Origin: Haloglomus litoreum
GTDB lineage: Archaea; Halobacteriota; Halobacteria; Halobacteriales; Haloarculaceae
Assembly: GCF_029338515.1 (NCBI RefSeq)
Contig: NZ_CP119988.1
Span: 1,798,001-1,862,000 of the forward strand
Direction: 5' to 3'
DNA length: 64,000 nt
The notes under the pieces: generated by a model
Databases searched by the model: none
The model's input: only the letters and a program-made list of their open reading frames with translations
Told to the model about the DNA's origin: nothing
Program-made: the position numbers and the translations under genes
Shown: in pieces, positions 51,305-60,239 of the stretch
Position numbering within the stretch: position 1 is the stretch's first letter
How the letters are laid out: each line of letters begins with the position of its first letter

Positions 51305-51421
51305 TCCTATACGAATCTGAGTCTGAGGGAGAATACCGAGAATTAGTTGATCGATATAAAGGTTGGCTGTTTATCTGTTGGGTTCGTACCGAACGTGCTC
51401 CATAAACAGATAATCCGCGAT
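51305..51421. other. AT-rich patch with nested inverted repeats
   Basis: The 332-bp gap 51090-51421 is GC-rich until 51305, then distinctly AT-rich. TTATCTGTT (51371-51379) is mirrored by AACAGATAA (51405-51413), and within the 25-nt spacer GTTCG (51382-51386) pairs with CGAAC (51390-51394). GATATAAAGG (51353-51362) is a TATA box on plus and CCTTTATATC on minus. It lies immediately past the UPF0058 stop, so the hairpin may terminate that transcript; an unannotated small RNA is the alternative. No ORF supported. Confidence 0.5.
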
Positions 51422-51700
51422 TCAGAGCTTGCGCTCGGCGTCGTCGGCGAGTTCCTCCATCCGCTTGCCGATCCGGCCGGCGTCGGAGAACTCGTCCTCG
51501 CTCATCACCTTCGCCAGGGCGTTCCCGAGGACGAACACCGCGTGCTTGTGCTCGGATTTGGACTTGTGAACGTCGTTCGGCGTCACGTCCAGGCCCTTGT
51601 ACTCCTCGAACACGCTCGAGTCGACGTCGTCCATGTCGTCGAACGTCCCCATGATGGAGACCATCTGTTCGTGGAGCTCCAGCAGTTCGTCCTTGTGCAT
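51422..51700 (-). CDS. UPF0058-family protein
   Basis: 92 residues from ATG 51700. It begins MHKDELLELHEQMVSIMGTF, the family hallmark, and ends in the helical GRIGKRMEELADDAERKL. Small, helical, metal-free in appearance; widespread in euryarchaea with unknown function. Starts directly with the family's N-terminus, so upstream residues in the open frame are excluded. Confidence 0.94.
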   Translation of the reverse strand: MHKDELLELHEQMVSIMGTFDDMDDVDSSVFEEYKGLDVTPNDVHKSKSEHKHAVFVLGNALAKVMSEDEFSDAGRIGKRMEELADDAERKL

Positions 51701-51805
51701 GGCAGCGTGTTGCCGGCACGCCGACATAACAGTTGCGCGGGGTGAGATACCACGGGCTACCGCGGGCAGGGGCACGCGGAGGGCTGCTCGTCGCCGCTGT
51801 CGGTC

Positions 51806-52018
51806 TCAGAAGACGTACTCGTCCTCGTGGCCCATCATGCCGTCGTCCTCGAAGCCGGCGTCCTCGTCCTCCATCGGGCCGCTGGTCTTGTACGCGCGGA
51901 TTCCGGTCGAGAGCAGGTCCTCGATGGCCTCCTCACGGTTGACGAACTCCCCGCGCTCGACGAGCTGGGCGATCTGCATCTCCAGGTGTTCAGGAACGGT
52001 GATTTGTACCTTCGGCAT
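51806..52018 (-). CDS. Ribbon-helix-helix (CopG-like) DNA-binding protein
   Basis: 70 residues. N-terminal ribbon MPKVQITVPEHLEMQIA then two helices (QLVERGEFVNREEAIEDLLSTGIRAYK), and an acidic Met/Glu/Asp tail. RHH proteins bind DNA as dimers and often autoregulate. The region upstream (52019-52060) has TTTAAATC (minus GATTTAAA) 32 nt before the ATG, a good TATA element. Confidence 0.93.
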   Translation of the reverse strand: MPKVQITVPEHLEMQIAQLVERGEFVNREEAIEDLLSTGIRAYKTSGPMEDEDAGFEDDGMMGHEDEYVF

Positions 52019-52219
52019 CTGATTGTCTCGGGATTCGAGGGACGGTGATTTAAACCTGGCGGGGCAGGTACCGGTTCCGACAAACCCGAGCGGTGCTCTG
52101 CGAACTTTCGCTTGTGGTGTGGGTGGATGTTTTTGTCGTTCCGGAAGGAACTGCGGCGTCGCTGATAGGTCTCGTCCCGCGAACGTCAGGCCTACGGGGG
52201 TCTGGCGCCGAGGGTCCTC

Positions 52220-52813
52220 ATGGGCGATATCGTTGACGTCACGGAGCTCTACCGCGAGTTCGGCGAGGAGCGGCTGCCGCCGGGGCAGCGCGAGACGAGC
52301 GCGTTCCCCGTCCTCTCGAAGTCGGGGACGCCCGCGGTGGAGGAGCCGAGCGTCGAGGTGTGGGGCGCGGTCGAGGAGCCGACGACGTTCTCGTTCGCGG
52401 AGTTCCAGGAGCTCCCCAGCGAGACGCAGCGACAGGACTTCCACTGCGTCACCGGCTGGTCGAAGTTCGACTGCGAGTTCACCGGCGTCACCTTCCCGAC
52501 ACTGGCCGAGACCGTCGGCGTCGAGGACGATGCGGTCCACGTGATGTTCCACGCGGCGGACGGCTACACGACGGACCTCCCGCTGGAGGCCTGCATGCGC
52601 CGCGAGACGATGCTGGCCTGGGCGTTCGACGGCGAGCCGCTGCCCGCCGACCACGGCGGCCCGCTCAGGGTCGTGACGCCCCACCGCTACGCCTACAAGG
52701 GCGCGAAGTGGGTGACCGGCGTCGAGTTCCTCACGGACCCCGAGCGGGGCTACTGGGAGCGGCGTGGCTACTCCGTCACCGCCGACCCATGGAGCGAGGA
52801 CCGGTACGCGTAG
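52220..52813 (+). CDS. Molybdopterin-dependent oxidoreductase (sulfite-oxidase/MsrP-like)
   Basis: 197 residues. The Moco-coordinating cysteine is in DFHCVTGWSKFD (Cys76), with FHAADGYTTDLPLEACMR and PHRYAYKGAKWVTGVEFL following, the pattern of the sulfite oxidase catalytic domain. It lacks a Tat signal, haem domain and dimerisation domain, and is shorter than typical, so it may be a soluble variant. The pterin form and substrate are unknown. Confidence 0.9.
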   Translation: MGDIVDVTELYREFGEERLPPGQRETSAFPVLSKSGTPAVEEPSVEVWGAVEEPTTFSFAEFQELPSETQRQDFHCVTGWSKFDCEFTGVTFPTLAETVGVEDDAVHVMFHAADGYTTDLPLEACMRRETMLAWAFDGEPLPADHGGPLRVVTPHRYAYKGAKWVTGVEFLTDPERGYWERRGYSVTADPWSEDRYA

Positions 52814-52899
52814 CCCGAGCGCGTGGCCGGCCGGCGCGTTCTTCTCGCCCGCCGGGGTCGTCCCGGAGACATAAATCCATCAGACCAGTAGACGCGAGT

Positions 52900-53280
52900 A
52901 TGCCCATCGACGCCGATGAGTGGGACGCCGGTCGGACCGACCAGGGTGGCGAGGGGGGCCACGTGAAGGAGAAGCTGCTGGAGTACCTCGAACTGAACGA
53001 CACTCGCGCGTACACGGCCGACGAACTGGCGAAGGTGTACGCCCGCGAGGTCGCCGGGGACGCCGTCGCCGGCGAGGACCCGGACGGAATCAGCCCGGAC
53101 GCGCCGGACGACGGTGGGATGTTCGAGCGGTTCCTGAGCCGCGTCAACCGGACGGTCTTCCGGCGCTCGGGGGACATCCGCGAGGCGCTGGAGGAGCTGG
53201 AGGCCGAGGGCCGCGTCGAGTCGAAGACCATCGAGACCGCCGACGGCCGGCGGACCTACTACCGGGTCGCACGGGAGTAG
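52900..53280 (+). CDS. Haloarchaeal winged-helix-like hypothetical protein
   Basis: 126 residues from ATG 52900. ACATAAATCC (52870-52878) 22-30 nt upstream is a TATA box for a leaderless mRNA. Helical N-terminal part (KEKLLEYLELNDTRAYTADELAKVYAREV) resembles a wHTH, and the end (IREALEELEAEGRVESKTIETADGRRTYYRV) looks like the recognition helix plus wing. Probable DNA-binding protein; family not named. Confidence 0.78.
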   Translation: MPIDADEWDAGRTDQGGEGGHVKEKLLEYLELNDTRAYTADELAKVYAREVAGDAVAGEDPDGISPDAPDDGGMFERFLSRVNRTVFRRSGDIREALEELEAEGRVESKTIETADGRRTYYRVARE

Positions 53281-53359
53281 CGAGCAGGGCCCGGGGGCGC
53301 CGTCCGGGCGTGGGCGGTCGGCTGCTTCCGGGGATGTCTCCGGGGGCGAGGCGCCCGAC

Positions 53360-54145
53360 TCAGATGTTCGAGTCCTCGAGCGGGGGGACGCCCTGGGCGG
53401 TGATCGTCTCGCCGACGATGTACGAGGAGGCCTCGCTGGCCAGGAACTGGGTGAGGTCGGCGATCTCCTCGGGGAGGCCCATCTCCTTGTCGACGTCCCC
53501 GCGGTCCACGTCGGCCGGGTTGATGCCCATCTGCGAGGCGACGCCGGCCGTGCCGACGAGGCCGGGGGCGATGCAGTTCACGCGGATGCCGTGGGGGGCG
53601 TAGTTCGCCGACAGCGAGGCGGTGAGGTTGACCACCGCCGCCTTCGCGGCCCCGTAGTGGCTCATGTACTGCGAGCCCTCGGTTCCGGCGACGGAGGCGA
53701 AGTTGATGATGGTCCCGCCGTCGCCCTGCTCCTGCATCCGCTGGCCGGCGACCTGCGCGCCGTGGAAGGTGCCGTGGAGGTTGATGTCGACGATGGTCTT
53801 CCAGCCGTTCTCGGAGATGTCGTCGAAGCCGGCCATGAACGAGGCGCCGGCGTTGTTGATCATCGAGTCGAGGCTGCCGAACTCCTCGACGGTGGCCTCG
53901 ACGAGTGCCTCGACCGACTCCCGCTCGCGGACGTCGCACTCGACCGCGATTGCCCGGCCGGGGGCCTCGGAGTCGTTGATGCCGTCGGCCACCTCCTCGA
54001 TCTTCTCCTGCGACCGGCTCGTGACGACGACGTTGGCTCCCTCGTGGGCGAACTGCTCGGCCGTCTCGCGACCGATGCCCTGACTCGATCCGGTGATGAT
54101 GACGTTCTGCCCCTCGACGGAGAACCGCTCGTTGACGTTTACCAT
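53360..54145 (-). CDS. Short-chain dehydrogenase/reductase
   Basis: 261 residues from ATG 54145. Cofactor motif TGSSQGIGRETAEQF, DMINNAGAS (NNAG), the catalytic Ser in NFASVAG and Tyr/Lys in HYGAAKAAV, the classical SDR set. The C-terminus ETITAQGVPPLED is typical of 3-oxoacyl-ACP reductase/glucose dehydrogenase-like members. Arg in VTSRS after beta 2 suggests NADP. Substrate unknown. Divergent from the MBL gene with 167 bp between starts. Confidence 0.95.
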   Translation of the reverse strand: MVNVNERFSVEGQNVIITGSSQGIGRETAEQFAHEGANVVVTSRSQEKIEEVADGINDSEAPGRAIAVECDVRERESVEALVEATVEEFGSLDSMINNAGASFMAGFDDISENGWKTIVDINLHGTFHGAQVAGQRMQEQGDGGTIINFASVAGTEGSQYMSHYGAAKAAVVNLTASLSANYAPHGIRVNCIAPGLVGTAGVASQMGINPADVDRGDVDKEMGLPEEIADLTQFLASEASSYIVGETITAQGVPPLEDSNI

Positions 54146-54312
54146 TGGTAATTGCGGTCGCAGTCTTGACACCATTCGTTAATAAAGGTGCGCCATGGCT
54201 GTCCGGGGGCGGAGATATGAACGTGGCTCGGGAACGGTCGCTTCGGCACGTCTACCTCCATTTCGGACCGAAGGGCGAAGCCTTATTGGAACGAGTCGTC
54301 AGTTTCCAACGA

Positions 54313-55314
54313 ATGAATGAGAGTCGGCTGCGCGCCGGGACGGACTCCGTCGGGCGCGTCGAGTTCGAGGTCGAGTTCCCGCCCGGCCACGTCGCCTGCT
54401 ACGTCGTCGACGCCGGGGGGCCCGTGCTCGTCGACGCGGGGATGCCGGACGAGCGCGGGGTCGGCGGCCACGGCGAGGCGTTCCGCGAGGGGCTGGCCCG
54501 GTACGACCACGAGGTGGCCGACATCGAGCATCTCGTCCTCACGCACCCGCACGTGGACCACATCGGGCAGATTCCCGCCGTGCTGGAGGCCGCCGACCCG
54601 ACGGTCCACGCGCCGGTCGGCGTCCGCGAGCGGTTCGCACGTGACGCCGAGGCACTGGCCGAACGCGTCCGGACGAACGCCTCGGCGGCCGGCCTCTCCG
54701 GCGACCAGCTCGACGATGCCGTCGAGATGGCACGCGAATCGCTGGAGCGCGACCGCTCGCTGCTCCCGCCGACGGCAGTCGACCACTGGGTCGACCCGGG
54801 TGAGACGTTCACCGTCGGCGACCTCGACCTGACGGCTACGCACACACCCGGGCACCAGGCTGACCACCTCGTCTACGCGGCCGATATCGACGGGGAGCGG
54901 GCGTTGTTCTCGGGCGACGCCGCTATCCAGCCGTTCCGTCCGGTCCTCATCCACGACGGCCTCGACGACGGCTACCGCGAGGCGTTCGCGGCCTACCGAC
55001 GCGGCCTGGACCGGCTCGCTGCCCTCGACCCGACGCCCGACCACGTCTACCCGGATCACGGCCCGGTCCACGACGACCTCGCGGGGGTCGTCGAGCGCGA
55101 CCGTGGCTCGCTGGAGCGACGCCTCGACGGCGTCCGTGAACAGGTCGCGACCGGCGTCCGAACGGTGCCGGGCGTCGCGATGGGCATCGCCGGCGACGAC
55201 CGGAGCGTCCGCTACCTCCTCCCCGAGGCGATGAGTGCCCTCGCGCACCTCGAATCCGAGGGCGAGGTCGTCGCGACCGTCGAGGACGGCGTCCGCTACT
55301 ACGACCCGGCCTGA
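54313..55314 (+). CDS. Metallo-beta-lactamase fold hydrolase
   Basis: 333 residues from ATG 54313, with CCTTATTGG (54272-54280) as TATA about 33-41 nt upstream. Motif VLTHPHVDHIGQ near 77, LPGHQADHL ligands further on (THTPGHQADH), SGDAAIQPFRP, then YPDHGPVHDDL. C-terminal third (about 240-333) forms a wHTH-like region (ALAHLESEGEVVATVEDGVRYY). Same overall plan as the 39530-40324 gene, but longer. Likely hydrolase of thioester or RNA ends; unassigned. Confidence 0.9.
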   Translation: MNESRLRAGTDSVGRVEFEVEFPPGHVACYVVDAGGPVLVDAGMPDERGVGGHGEAFREGLARYDHEVADIEHLVLTHPHVDHIGQIPAVLEAADPTVHAPVGVRERFARDAEALAERVRTNASAAGLSGDQLDDAVEMARESLERDRSLLPPTAVDHWVDPGETFTVGDLDLTATHTPGHQADHLVYAADIDGERALFSGDAAIQPFRPVLIHDGLDDGYREAFAAYRRGLDRLAALDPTPDHVYPDHGPVHDDLAGVVERDRGSLERRLDGVREQVATGVRTVPGVAMGIAGDDRSVRYLLPEAMSALAHLESEGEVVATVEDGVRYYDPA

Positions 55315-55411
55315 GCTCCAGCAGGGACACCGTGGTTCCGTCTCTCCCACCCTGGGCGCCCGTCGTGACGGAACCCCCGTCAGTTAATCCGTCGGCCGCC
55401 GGAGGCCGGGT

Positions 55412-57067
55412 ATGGCCGCCGTACCACCACCCGTCTGGTACCTCCTCATCGCGGTCGCCGCGCTCGTCTCCGGTGCCGTGCTCTACGCGCTGGCCCGCCC
55501 CGGCGGTCGCTGGGGGCGGCATCTCCGCTCCCGGTTCGTCCTCGGCGTCCCGTGGGGGACGCTCGTCGTCGCGGCGCTCGTCGTGCTGTTCTATCTCGTC
55601 CCGCAGGACGGCCTGACCCACTGGTTCCGCCCGCTCGTCGTCCCGTACCGCGCGTGGTCGTACTTCTACCCGCTCGGCATCCTCTCGGCCGGGTTCGCAC
55701 ACTCTGGCCCGAGCCACCTCATCGGCAACCTCCTGGGGACGTTCACGTTCGGCGTCCTCGCGGAGTACGCCTGGAGCCACTTCCCGACCGGGCGAGGGAG
55801 CCAGACGTTCCGGTCGCTCCGCGAGGACCCGCGAGCGCGCATCGCCGCGTTCGTCGGTGCCACGCTGCTGGCCGGTGTCTTCATGGGTGCGTTCTCCCTG
55901 GGGCCGGTGATCGGCTTCTCGGGTGTCGTCTTCGCCTACGCCGGGTTCGCGCTGGTGCGCTACCCGCTCGGCGTGGTCGGACTCCTGGTCGGGGGCGACC
56001 TGCTCAACCTGCTCTACCGGGCGATCCGGCAGCCGACGCTGACCACGACGCCGGGCCCGTCGTTCTCGTCCCCCTACTGGGCCGAGATCGCCATCCAGGG
56101 CCACGCCATCGGCTTCTTCCTCGGGGTCGTCCTGGGCGCGTTCGTCCTCGCGCGGCGTCGGGAAGGCGCCTCGCCCGCACTCGTCTGGGTCGCGGCGCTG
56201 CTGTTCGCCGTGGACCGCGGGCTCTGGGCCGTCTACACGTTCGGTGAGGGCGGCAGTTTCGTCCTCTACCGCGCCGCGGGCGTCGCACTGCTGTTCCTCG
56301 TCGCGGCGCTCGTGGCGAGCGGTGCGGGCGCCACCGCACGCGACCTGATCGCCAGCATCGACCTCTCGCGCCGCGAGGCCGCCCTGGGCCTGCTGGTGGC
56401 GACGCTGGTCGCGCTCTCGGTCGTGGCGGTGCCGTACAACCTGCTCGCCATCGCCGACGGCGGGAGCGGACTGGACGACGCCACGGGCGTCCAGGCCGGT
56501 GACTACACCGTCTACTACGCCGAGGACGTGCCCGACCGGTTCGTCACCGCCTTCGACGTGCCCGGGGTCCAGACCTCGAACGTTACGGCGTCGGGCGCCA
56601 TCGTCGTGAGCGAGCAGCGCAACATCTGGTGGGAGGAGGTGAGCAAGCGCCGCCTCGCCTTCGACGGGACCCGCCGCATCCGGGTCGGCGGCCCGACCTA
56701 CCGCCGGACGGTCGTGGTGAACCGGACCGGCTGGTCGGTGGTCGGCGGTGGTCGGGCCTACCGTGTGCGGCTGCGCGTCGATGGGGAGCCGTGGCGGCTC
56801 GCCTACCGCTCCGAACGCGCGCGGGCCGACCCGACCGTGGCCGGGCGGAACGTGAGTATCGGGCCGCTGCCGGACCGCCCGGACGACCCCAACGCGTTCG
56901 CGGTCAACGTCACGCGGGCGGGTGAGCAGCTCGGACGCGCGCCCGTCCCGGCCAACGGGACACGCATCGAGGTCGGTGGGCTCCGGATCAGCCGCGAGCA
57001 GCGGGCGCTCTACGTCTCGCGCAACGGAACCCGGGTGCAGGTCGCCCGACGGGAGAACTACAACTGA
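55412..57067 (+). CDS. Rhomboid intramembrane serine protease with long C-terminal domain
   Basis: 551 residues. Rhomboid core: HLIGN with His near 102 (helix 2), catalytic Ser near 170 in IGFSGVVF, and catalytic His near 231 in IQGHAIGFFLG. Ten or so hydrophobic helices to about residue 350, then a 195-residue non-membrane beta-rich C-terminal domain (DYTVYYAEDVPDRFVTAFDVPG, with NVT, NRT, NVS, NGT) that is probably outside the cell. Such a tail is not part of the basic rhomboid fold. Own transcript. Confidence 0.92.
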   Translation: MAAVPPPVWYLLIAVAALVSGAVLYALARPGGRWGRHLRSRFVLGVPWGTLVVAALVVLFYLVPQDGLTHWFRPLVVPYRAWSYFYPLGILSAGFAHSGPSHLIGNLLGTFTFGVLAEYAWSHFPTGRGSQTFRSLREDPRARIAAFVGATLLAGVFMGAFSLGPVIGFSGVVFAYAGFALVRYPLGVVGLLVGGDLLNLLYRAIRQPTLTTTPGPSFSSPYWAEIAIQGHAIGFFLGVVLGAFVLARRREGASPALVWVAALLFAVDRGLWAVYTFGEGGSFVLYRAAGVALLFLVAALVASGAGATARDLIASIDLSRREAALGLLVATLVALSVVAVPYNLLAIADGGSGLDDATGVQAGDYTVYYAEDVPDRFVTAFDVPGVQTSNVTASGAIVVSEQRNIWWEEVSKRRLAFDGTRRIRVGGPTYRRTVVVNRTGWSVVGGGRAYRVRLRVDGEPWRLAYRSERARADPTVAGRNVSIGPLPDRPDDPNAFAVNVTRAGEQLGRAPVPANGTRIEVGGLRISREQRALYVSRNGTRVQVARRENYN

Positions 57068-57121
57068 GCGGTGCGGTGCTGCGGGACGTGACGACCGAGG
57101 GTGCTGCGGGGCCGTGGTCCG

Positions 57122-57754
57122 TCACTCCCCACCGCGCCACCGGATCCGGAACACCTCGGCGTCGACCACGCCCGCCTCGGCCTCGTGGTGGTCGAACTGG
57201 TTGGGCAGTTCCAGCTCCGCCCGGAACGCGTCCGTGACCTCGCCGCCGTTGTCCGCGGCGAACGACTCGACGAACTCCTGACTGCCGGCGTTGTGGACGG
57301 AGTAGGAGACCCGCGCGACCTCGGCTGCCGCCGCCAGGAACGCGCGGTCGGCGTGCTCGTTGCCGTCCTGCGCGCCGAACGGCGGGTTCATCAGGACCGT
57401 ACACGGTGGCGGGGAGAGCGGGAGCCGCGTGGCGTCCCCGCGCACCCAGGCCACGTCGGCGCGGGCACCGACCCGGCGCTCGTTCCGTCGGGCGGTGACC
57501 AGCGCGGCCGCGTCCAGCTCGACACCGACGACGCGCGCCGGCGAGCGCAGCGCCGCGCCCAGCGCCAGCATCCCGGTCCCACAGCCCAGGTCGAGGACCG
57601 TCTCGTCCTCGATGTCGCCCCGCAGGTCCGCGACGTGGACGATGTGGGCGGCGAGGTCGGGCGGCGTGTGGTACTGCTCCAGCGCCGCCACGGGGTCCTC
57701 GAATCCCGCGACCACGCCGAGTTCCTGGGCCAGCCGCCGCCGCGTCTCGGTCAC
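57122..57754 (-). CDS. METTL5-like N6-adenine methyltransferase
   Basis: 210 residues from GTG 57754. SAM motif VLDLGCGTGMLALGAAL, motif II VVGVELD, catalytic NPPF in VLMNPPFGAQDG, then HADRAFL, the METTL5/RlmF-like set for rRNA adenine methylation. Starting at ATG 57880 would add 42 residues unlike the family. Convergent with the rhomboid gene, 54 bp between stops. Possible TATA element GTATTTGTATATC near 57803-57815. Confidence 0.92.
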   Translation of the reverse strand: MTETRRRLAQELGVVAGFEDPVAALEQYHTPPDLAAHIVHVADLRGDIEDETVLDLGCGTGMLALGAALRSPARVVGVELDAAALVTARRNERRVGARADVAWVRGDATRLPLSPPPCTVLMNPPFGAQDGNEHADRAFLAAAAEVARVSYSVHNAGSQEFVESFAADNGGEVTDAFRAELELPNQFDHHEAEAGVVDAEVFRIRWRGGE

Positions 57755-57892
57755 GCTCGCCACCCGCCCGATGTGTGGCGCATATCGGACGGCAATTCCT
57801 GCCAGATATACAAATACGTTGCCGTATTTCCACCGCGCATCCGCGACCGGCCGGGCGGGACCGTTCCCAGTACCGGTCAATCACCGCCCGTT

Positions 57893-57900
57893 TTTATATA
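57893..57900 (+). promoter_or_regulatory. Strong TATA box of the universal stress protein gene
   Basis: TTTATATA at 57893-57900, within CGTTTTTATATACGAG, is 24-31 nt before ATG 57924 and is among the best archaeal TATA matches in the window. It supports a leaderless mRNA. Confidence 0.75.
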
Positions 57901-57923
57901 CGAGCCCCGAGTTGCGACGACGT

Positions 57924-58319
57924 ATGACGCGCTATCTGGTCGGCGTGGACTCGAAGGAGACGGCAGAGCAGCTGGTCGACTACCTCGACGGGAAACTGAG
58001 AGACGAGGACTCGGTGGCCGTCGTGAACTCGCTTCCAGGCGGCGAGGACACGAGCGACGAGGACGTCATCAAGGGTCGGGAGGCGACGGAGTACGTCGAA
58101 TCCCACCTCGACGACGTGGAGACCCACCAGCTCATCCGCGGGAACAGCCCGCAGGAGGACCTCGTCCAGTTCGCCGAGGAGAACGACATCGACGAACTCG
58201 TCATCGGCATCCGGAAGCGCTCGCCCACGGGCAAGCTCGTGTTCGGCTCGACCGCGCAGGACCTCCTGCTGGAGACGACCCGCCCCACGGTGGTCGTGCC
58301 GCTGACGAAACCGGTCTGA
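57924..58319 (+). CDS. Universal stress protein (UspA family)
   Basis: 131 residues. Starts MTRYLVGVDSKETAEQL and has the ATP-binding tail GIRKRSPTGKLVFGSTAQDLLLE (G-2x-G-9x-G(S/T) motif) near 105-125, so it probably binds ATP. The middle part (VVNSLPGGEDTSDEDVIKG) is acidic. Strong promoter and leaderless start suggest high expression. Divergent from the METTL5-like gene. Confidence 0.95.
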   Translation: MTRYLVGVDSKETAEQLVDYLDGKLRDEDSVAVVNSLPGGEDTSDEDVIKGREATEYVESHLDDVETHQLIRGNSPQEDLVQFAEENDIDELVIGIRKRSPTGKLVFGSTAQDLLLETTRPTVVVPLTKPV

Positions 58320-58375
58320 CGCGGCCCGCCCGGTCGAGCGACACCGTTTTAGGCGCCTCCGTGGAACCGCCGCGC

Positions 58376-58654
58376 ATGAGCGACGACCCGCGTGAGCACC
58401 TGCGTACCGCCAGCGACCGCATCGCCGAGGCCGCCGAGGAGACGGAGGGCGAGGCCGCCGAGCGACTCGGCAACATCGCCGACCGGGTCGCCGGCTTCGC
58501 CGAGCGCGATACCGGCCCGGACCACGGTGCGCTGGACACGGTGATGTACAAGCTCAACGAACTGGCCGACGAGGTGGGCGGCGAGACGGGCGAGACCATC
58601 AGGCAGGCCCGCGCGGACGTGCTGGAGTTCCGGAAGACGGTCGAGGGCGTCTGA
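58376..58654 (+). CDS. Small helical acidic protein
   Basis: 92 residues from ATG 58376, with a CGTTTTAGGCG element about 25-35 nt upstream. Helical with a heptad-like Ala/Glu pattern (ASDRIAEAAEETEGEAAERLGNIADRV), then VMYKLNELADEVGGETGETIRQARADVLEF. No TM, no catalytic motif. Halophile-type small protein of unknown function; follows the stress protein by 56 nt and may share its transcript. Confidence 0.8.
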   Translation: MSDDPREHLRTASDRIAEAAEETEGEAAERLGNIADRVAGFAERDTGPDHGALDTVMYKLNELADEVGGETGETIRQARADVLEFRKTVEGV

Positions 58655-58833
58655 ACGAGGGCCCCTCACACGAGCCTGGTTGGCTGGTCCCGGGCCCCCT
58701 CGACAGCTGGTGGGAACCGCCCGCCGAGTGGAGACGGTGCGTCCAGCACCGAGGTACGGTGTGCTACTTCGCCCCGTTCCCGACCGAACTCCTCGGTAGG
58801 CAGGTTCATTGTCCCGATAGCTCACAGTCCGGT

Positions 58834-59046
58834 ATGGCCGAGCCCCCAGCCGAGCCGTCTCGATGGAGCGACGTGTTCTGGCTCGGGCTTGCGTTCGTGG
58901 TTCTCGGAGTCTTCACTCCCGAAACGCTTGTTCTCGGAGACACCAGACTCTCGATGGTGTTGTTCTGGAGCGGCGCCGGACTACTTCTGGCCCGGGTTCT
59001 CGTCTCGGTATACCGGTTCCTCGGCTCAGCAGTCGCCTCCGGGTAG
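58834..59046 (+). CDS. Small two-helix membrane protein
   Basis: 70 residues from ATG 58834. Charged start MAEPPAEPSRWSD, then two hydrophobic helices at about 16-30 (VFWLGLAFVVLGVFT) and 42-62 (LFWSGAGLLLARVLVSVY). Slightly lower GC than neighbours in the first part. No known family. The 58655-58833 stretch contains no other gene. Confidence 0.68.
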   Translation: MAEPPAEPSRWSDVFWLGLAFVVLGVFTPETLVLGDTRLSMVLFWSGAGLLLARVLVSVYRFLGSAVASG

Positions 59047-59207
59047 ACGCGTGAGCGGGACCCGAGACCGCCCGTGAAACGGTGTCCCCACACCGAGACT
59101 CATTACGCCATAATTGCGAATATAATCAACCATACTCCGTCTTACGATATCTATCTCGGCATTCGCTCGGTAATGTATGCCGGAGCCGATGGGCTCTGGC
59201 GTTCGGG

Positions 59208-59681
59208 TTACGCTCCCCGCGCGGCCTCCAGCACCGCCTCGTAGTCCGGCTCGTTCGTCGGGTCGTCGGCCTCCCAGGCGAACGCGACGGTCCCCTCCTC
59301 ATCGAGGACGTACACGGCCCGGTTCGCGATGCCGTGCAGGCCGAGGTCCGGGATGTCCATCTCCAGGTCGTAGGCCCGGATGGCCTCCCGGGCCATGTCG
59401 CTGACGAGCTCGAACTCGAGCCCGTGCTCCTCGCGGAACGCGCCCTGCGAGAACGGGGAGTCGGCACTGACTCCCAGCAGCGTCGCGCCCGCGTCCTCGA
59501 AGTCGGTGAGGCGGCTCTGGAACGCCACCATCTCGTTGCTGCACGGCGGCGTGAACGCGCCGGGGAAGAACGCCAGCACGACGGGGCCGTCGCCGACGAC
59601 CGCCGCGAGGTCGAACGGTTCGTGGTCGCTCGTGCCGTACTTCGCGGTGAACGTGGGTGCCGGGTCGCCTTCGGATACCAT
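59208..59681 (-). CDS. 1-Cys peroxiredoxin (AhpE-like)
   Basis: 157 residues from ATG 59681. Peroxidatic motif FFPGAFTPPCSNEM with Cys47; no second cysteine anywhere, so it must be resolved by an external thiol. VSADSPFSQGAFREEHGLEF and DLGLHGIANRAVYVLDEEG are standard peroxiredoxin blocks. It reduces peroxides. The short upstream gap to 59682-59824 has no gene. Confidence 0.94.
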   Translation of the reverse strand: MVSEGDPAPTFTAKYGTSDHEPFDLAAVVGDGPVVLAFFPGAFTPPCSNEMVAFQSRLTDFEDAGATLLGVSADSPFSQGAFREEHGLEFELVSDMAREAIRAYDLEMDIPDLGLHGIANRAVYVLDEEGTVAFAWEADDPTNEPDYEAVLEAARGA

Positions 59682-59824
59682 CGTCCGAGAGGAGGGCCGT
59701 CGGACGGAAAAGACTGGCCGCGAACATCTTCCACCCCGAGTGCCCCCGAGAGAGCGAGAACGGGCGCCAGCAGCAGCCTCGGTCGTGGCGAACCGGTGGC
59801 CTCGGTCGCAGGGATCCCGTGGCC

Positions 59825-60139
59825 TCAGTCGTAGGTGACCCAGGAGAGGAACGCGAGCCCGACGAACTCCAGGGCGCGGAAGGCGGCCATCGCGTACTGG
59901 GCCGGCGGAGGCACCAGTTTCGGGTCGCCGATCCAGGCCGAGACGGTCGGGTCGAGGAGGAACAGGTACGCCCCGAGGGCGTTCTCGCCGATGAGCAGGA
60001 CGGCGAACAGCAGGAGGCCGAAGGCGTGTTTCGAGCGCAGTTCCCACCAGTTCCGCCCCCACACCGCGGCGAGACCCAGCAGTACGAACAGGTTCAGTAC
60101 GGTCAGCAGACGAACCGCGTCCACGAGTGCCGAGGCCAT
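59825..60139 (-). CDS. Three-helix membrane protein
   Basis: 104 residues. Helices at about 5-27 (LVDAVRLLTVLNLFVLLGLA), 38-60 (HAFGLLLFAVLLIGENALGAYLF) and 80-100 (YAMAAFRALEFVGLAFLSWV). Charged loops RNWWELRSK between. It is 100 nt downstream of a winged-helix regulator on the same strand, likely an operon; role unknown. Confidence 0.82.
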   Translation of the reverse strand: MASALVDAVRLLTVLNLFVLLGLAAVWGRNWWELRSKHAFGLLLFAVLLIGENALGAYLFLLDPTVSAWIGDPKLVPPPAQYAMAAFRALEFVGLAFLSWVTYD

Positions 60140-60239
60140 TCTCTGTCTCTGCTGGTGCTAGTCTGCGTCGCCGGGTATACGTTTTCCCAAATCCGGCCCG
60201 ACTCCACGACGCCCGGGTCGTCGGCCGTGCTACTGGCGG

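Noticed and set aside
51091-51405. Plus-strand ORF ending ...DRYKGWLFICWVRTERAP in the AT-rich patch, briefly considered as a transposase remnant
   Set aside because: No transposase motif (DDE, HUH) is present, the frame has mixed codon use, and the start half is GC-rich shadow.
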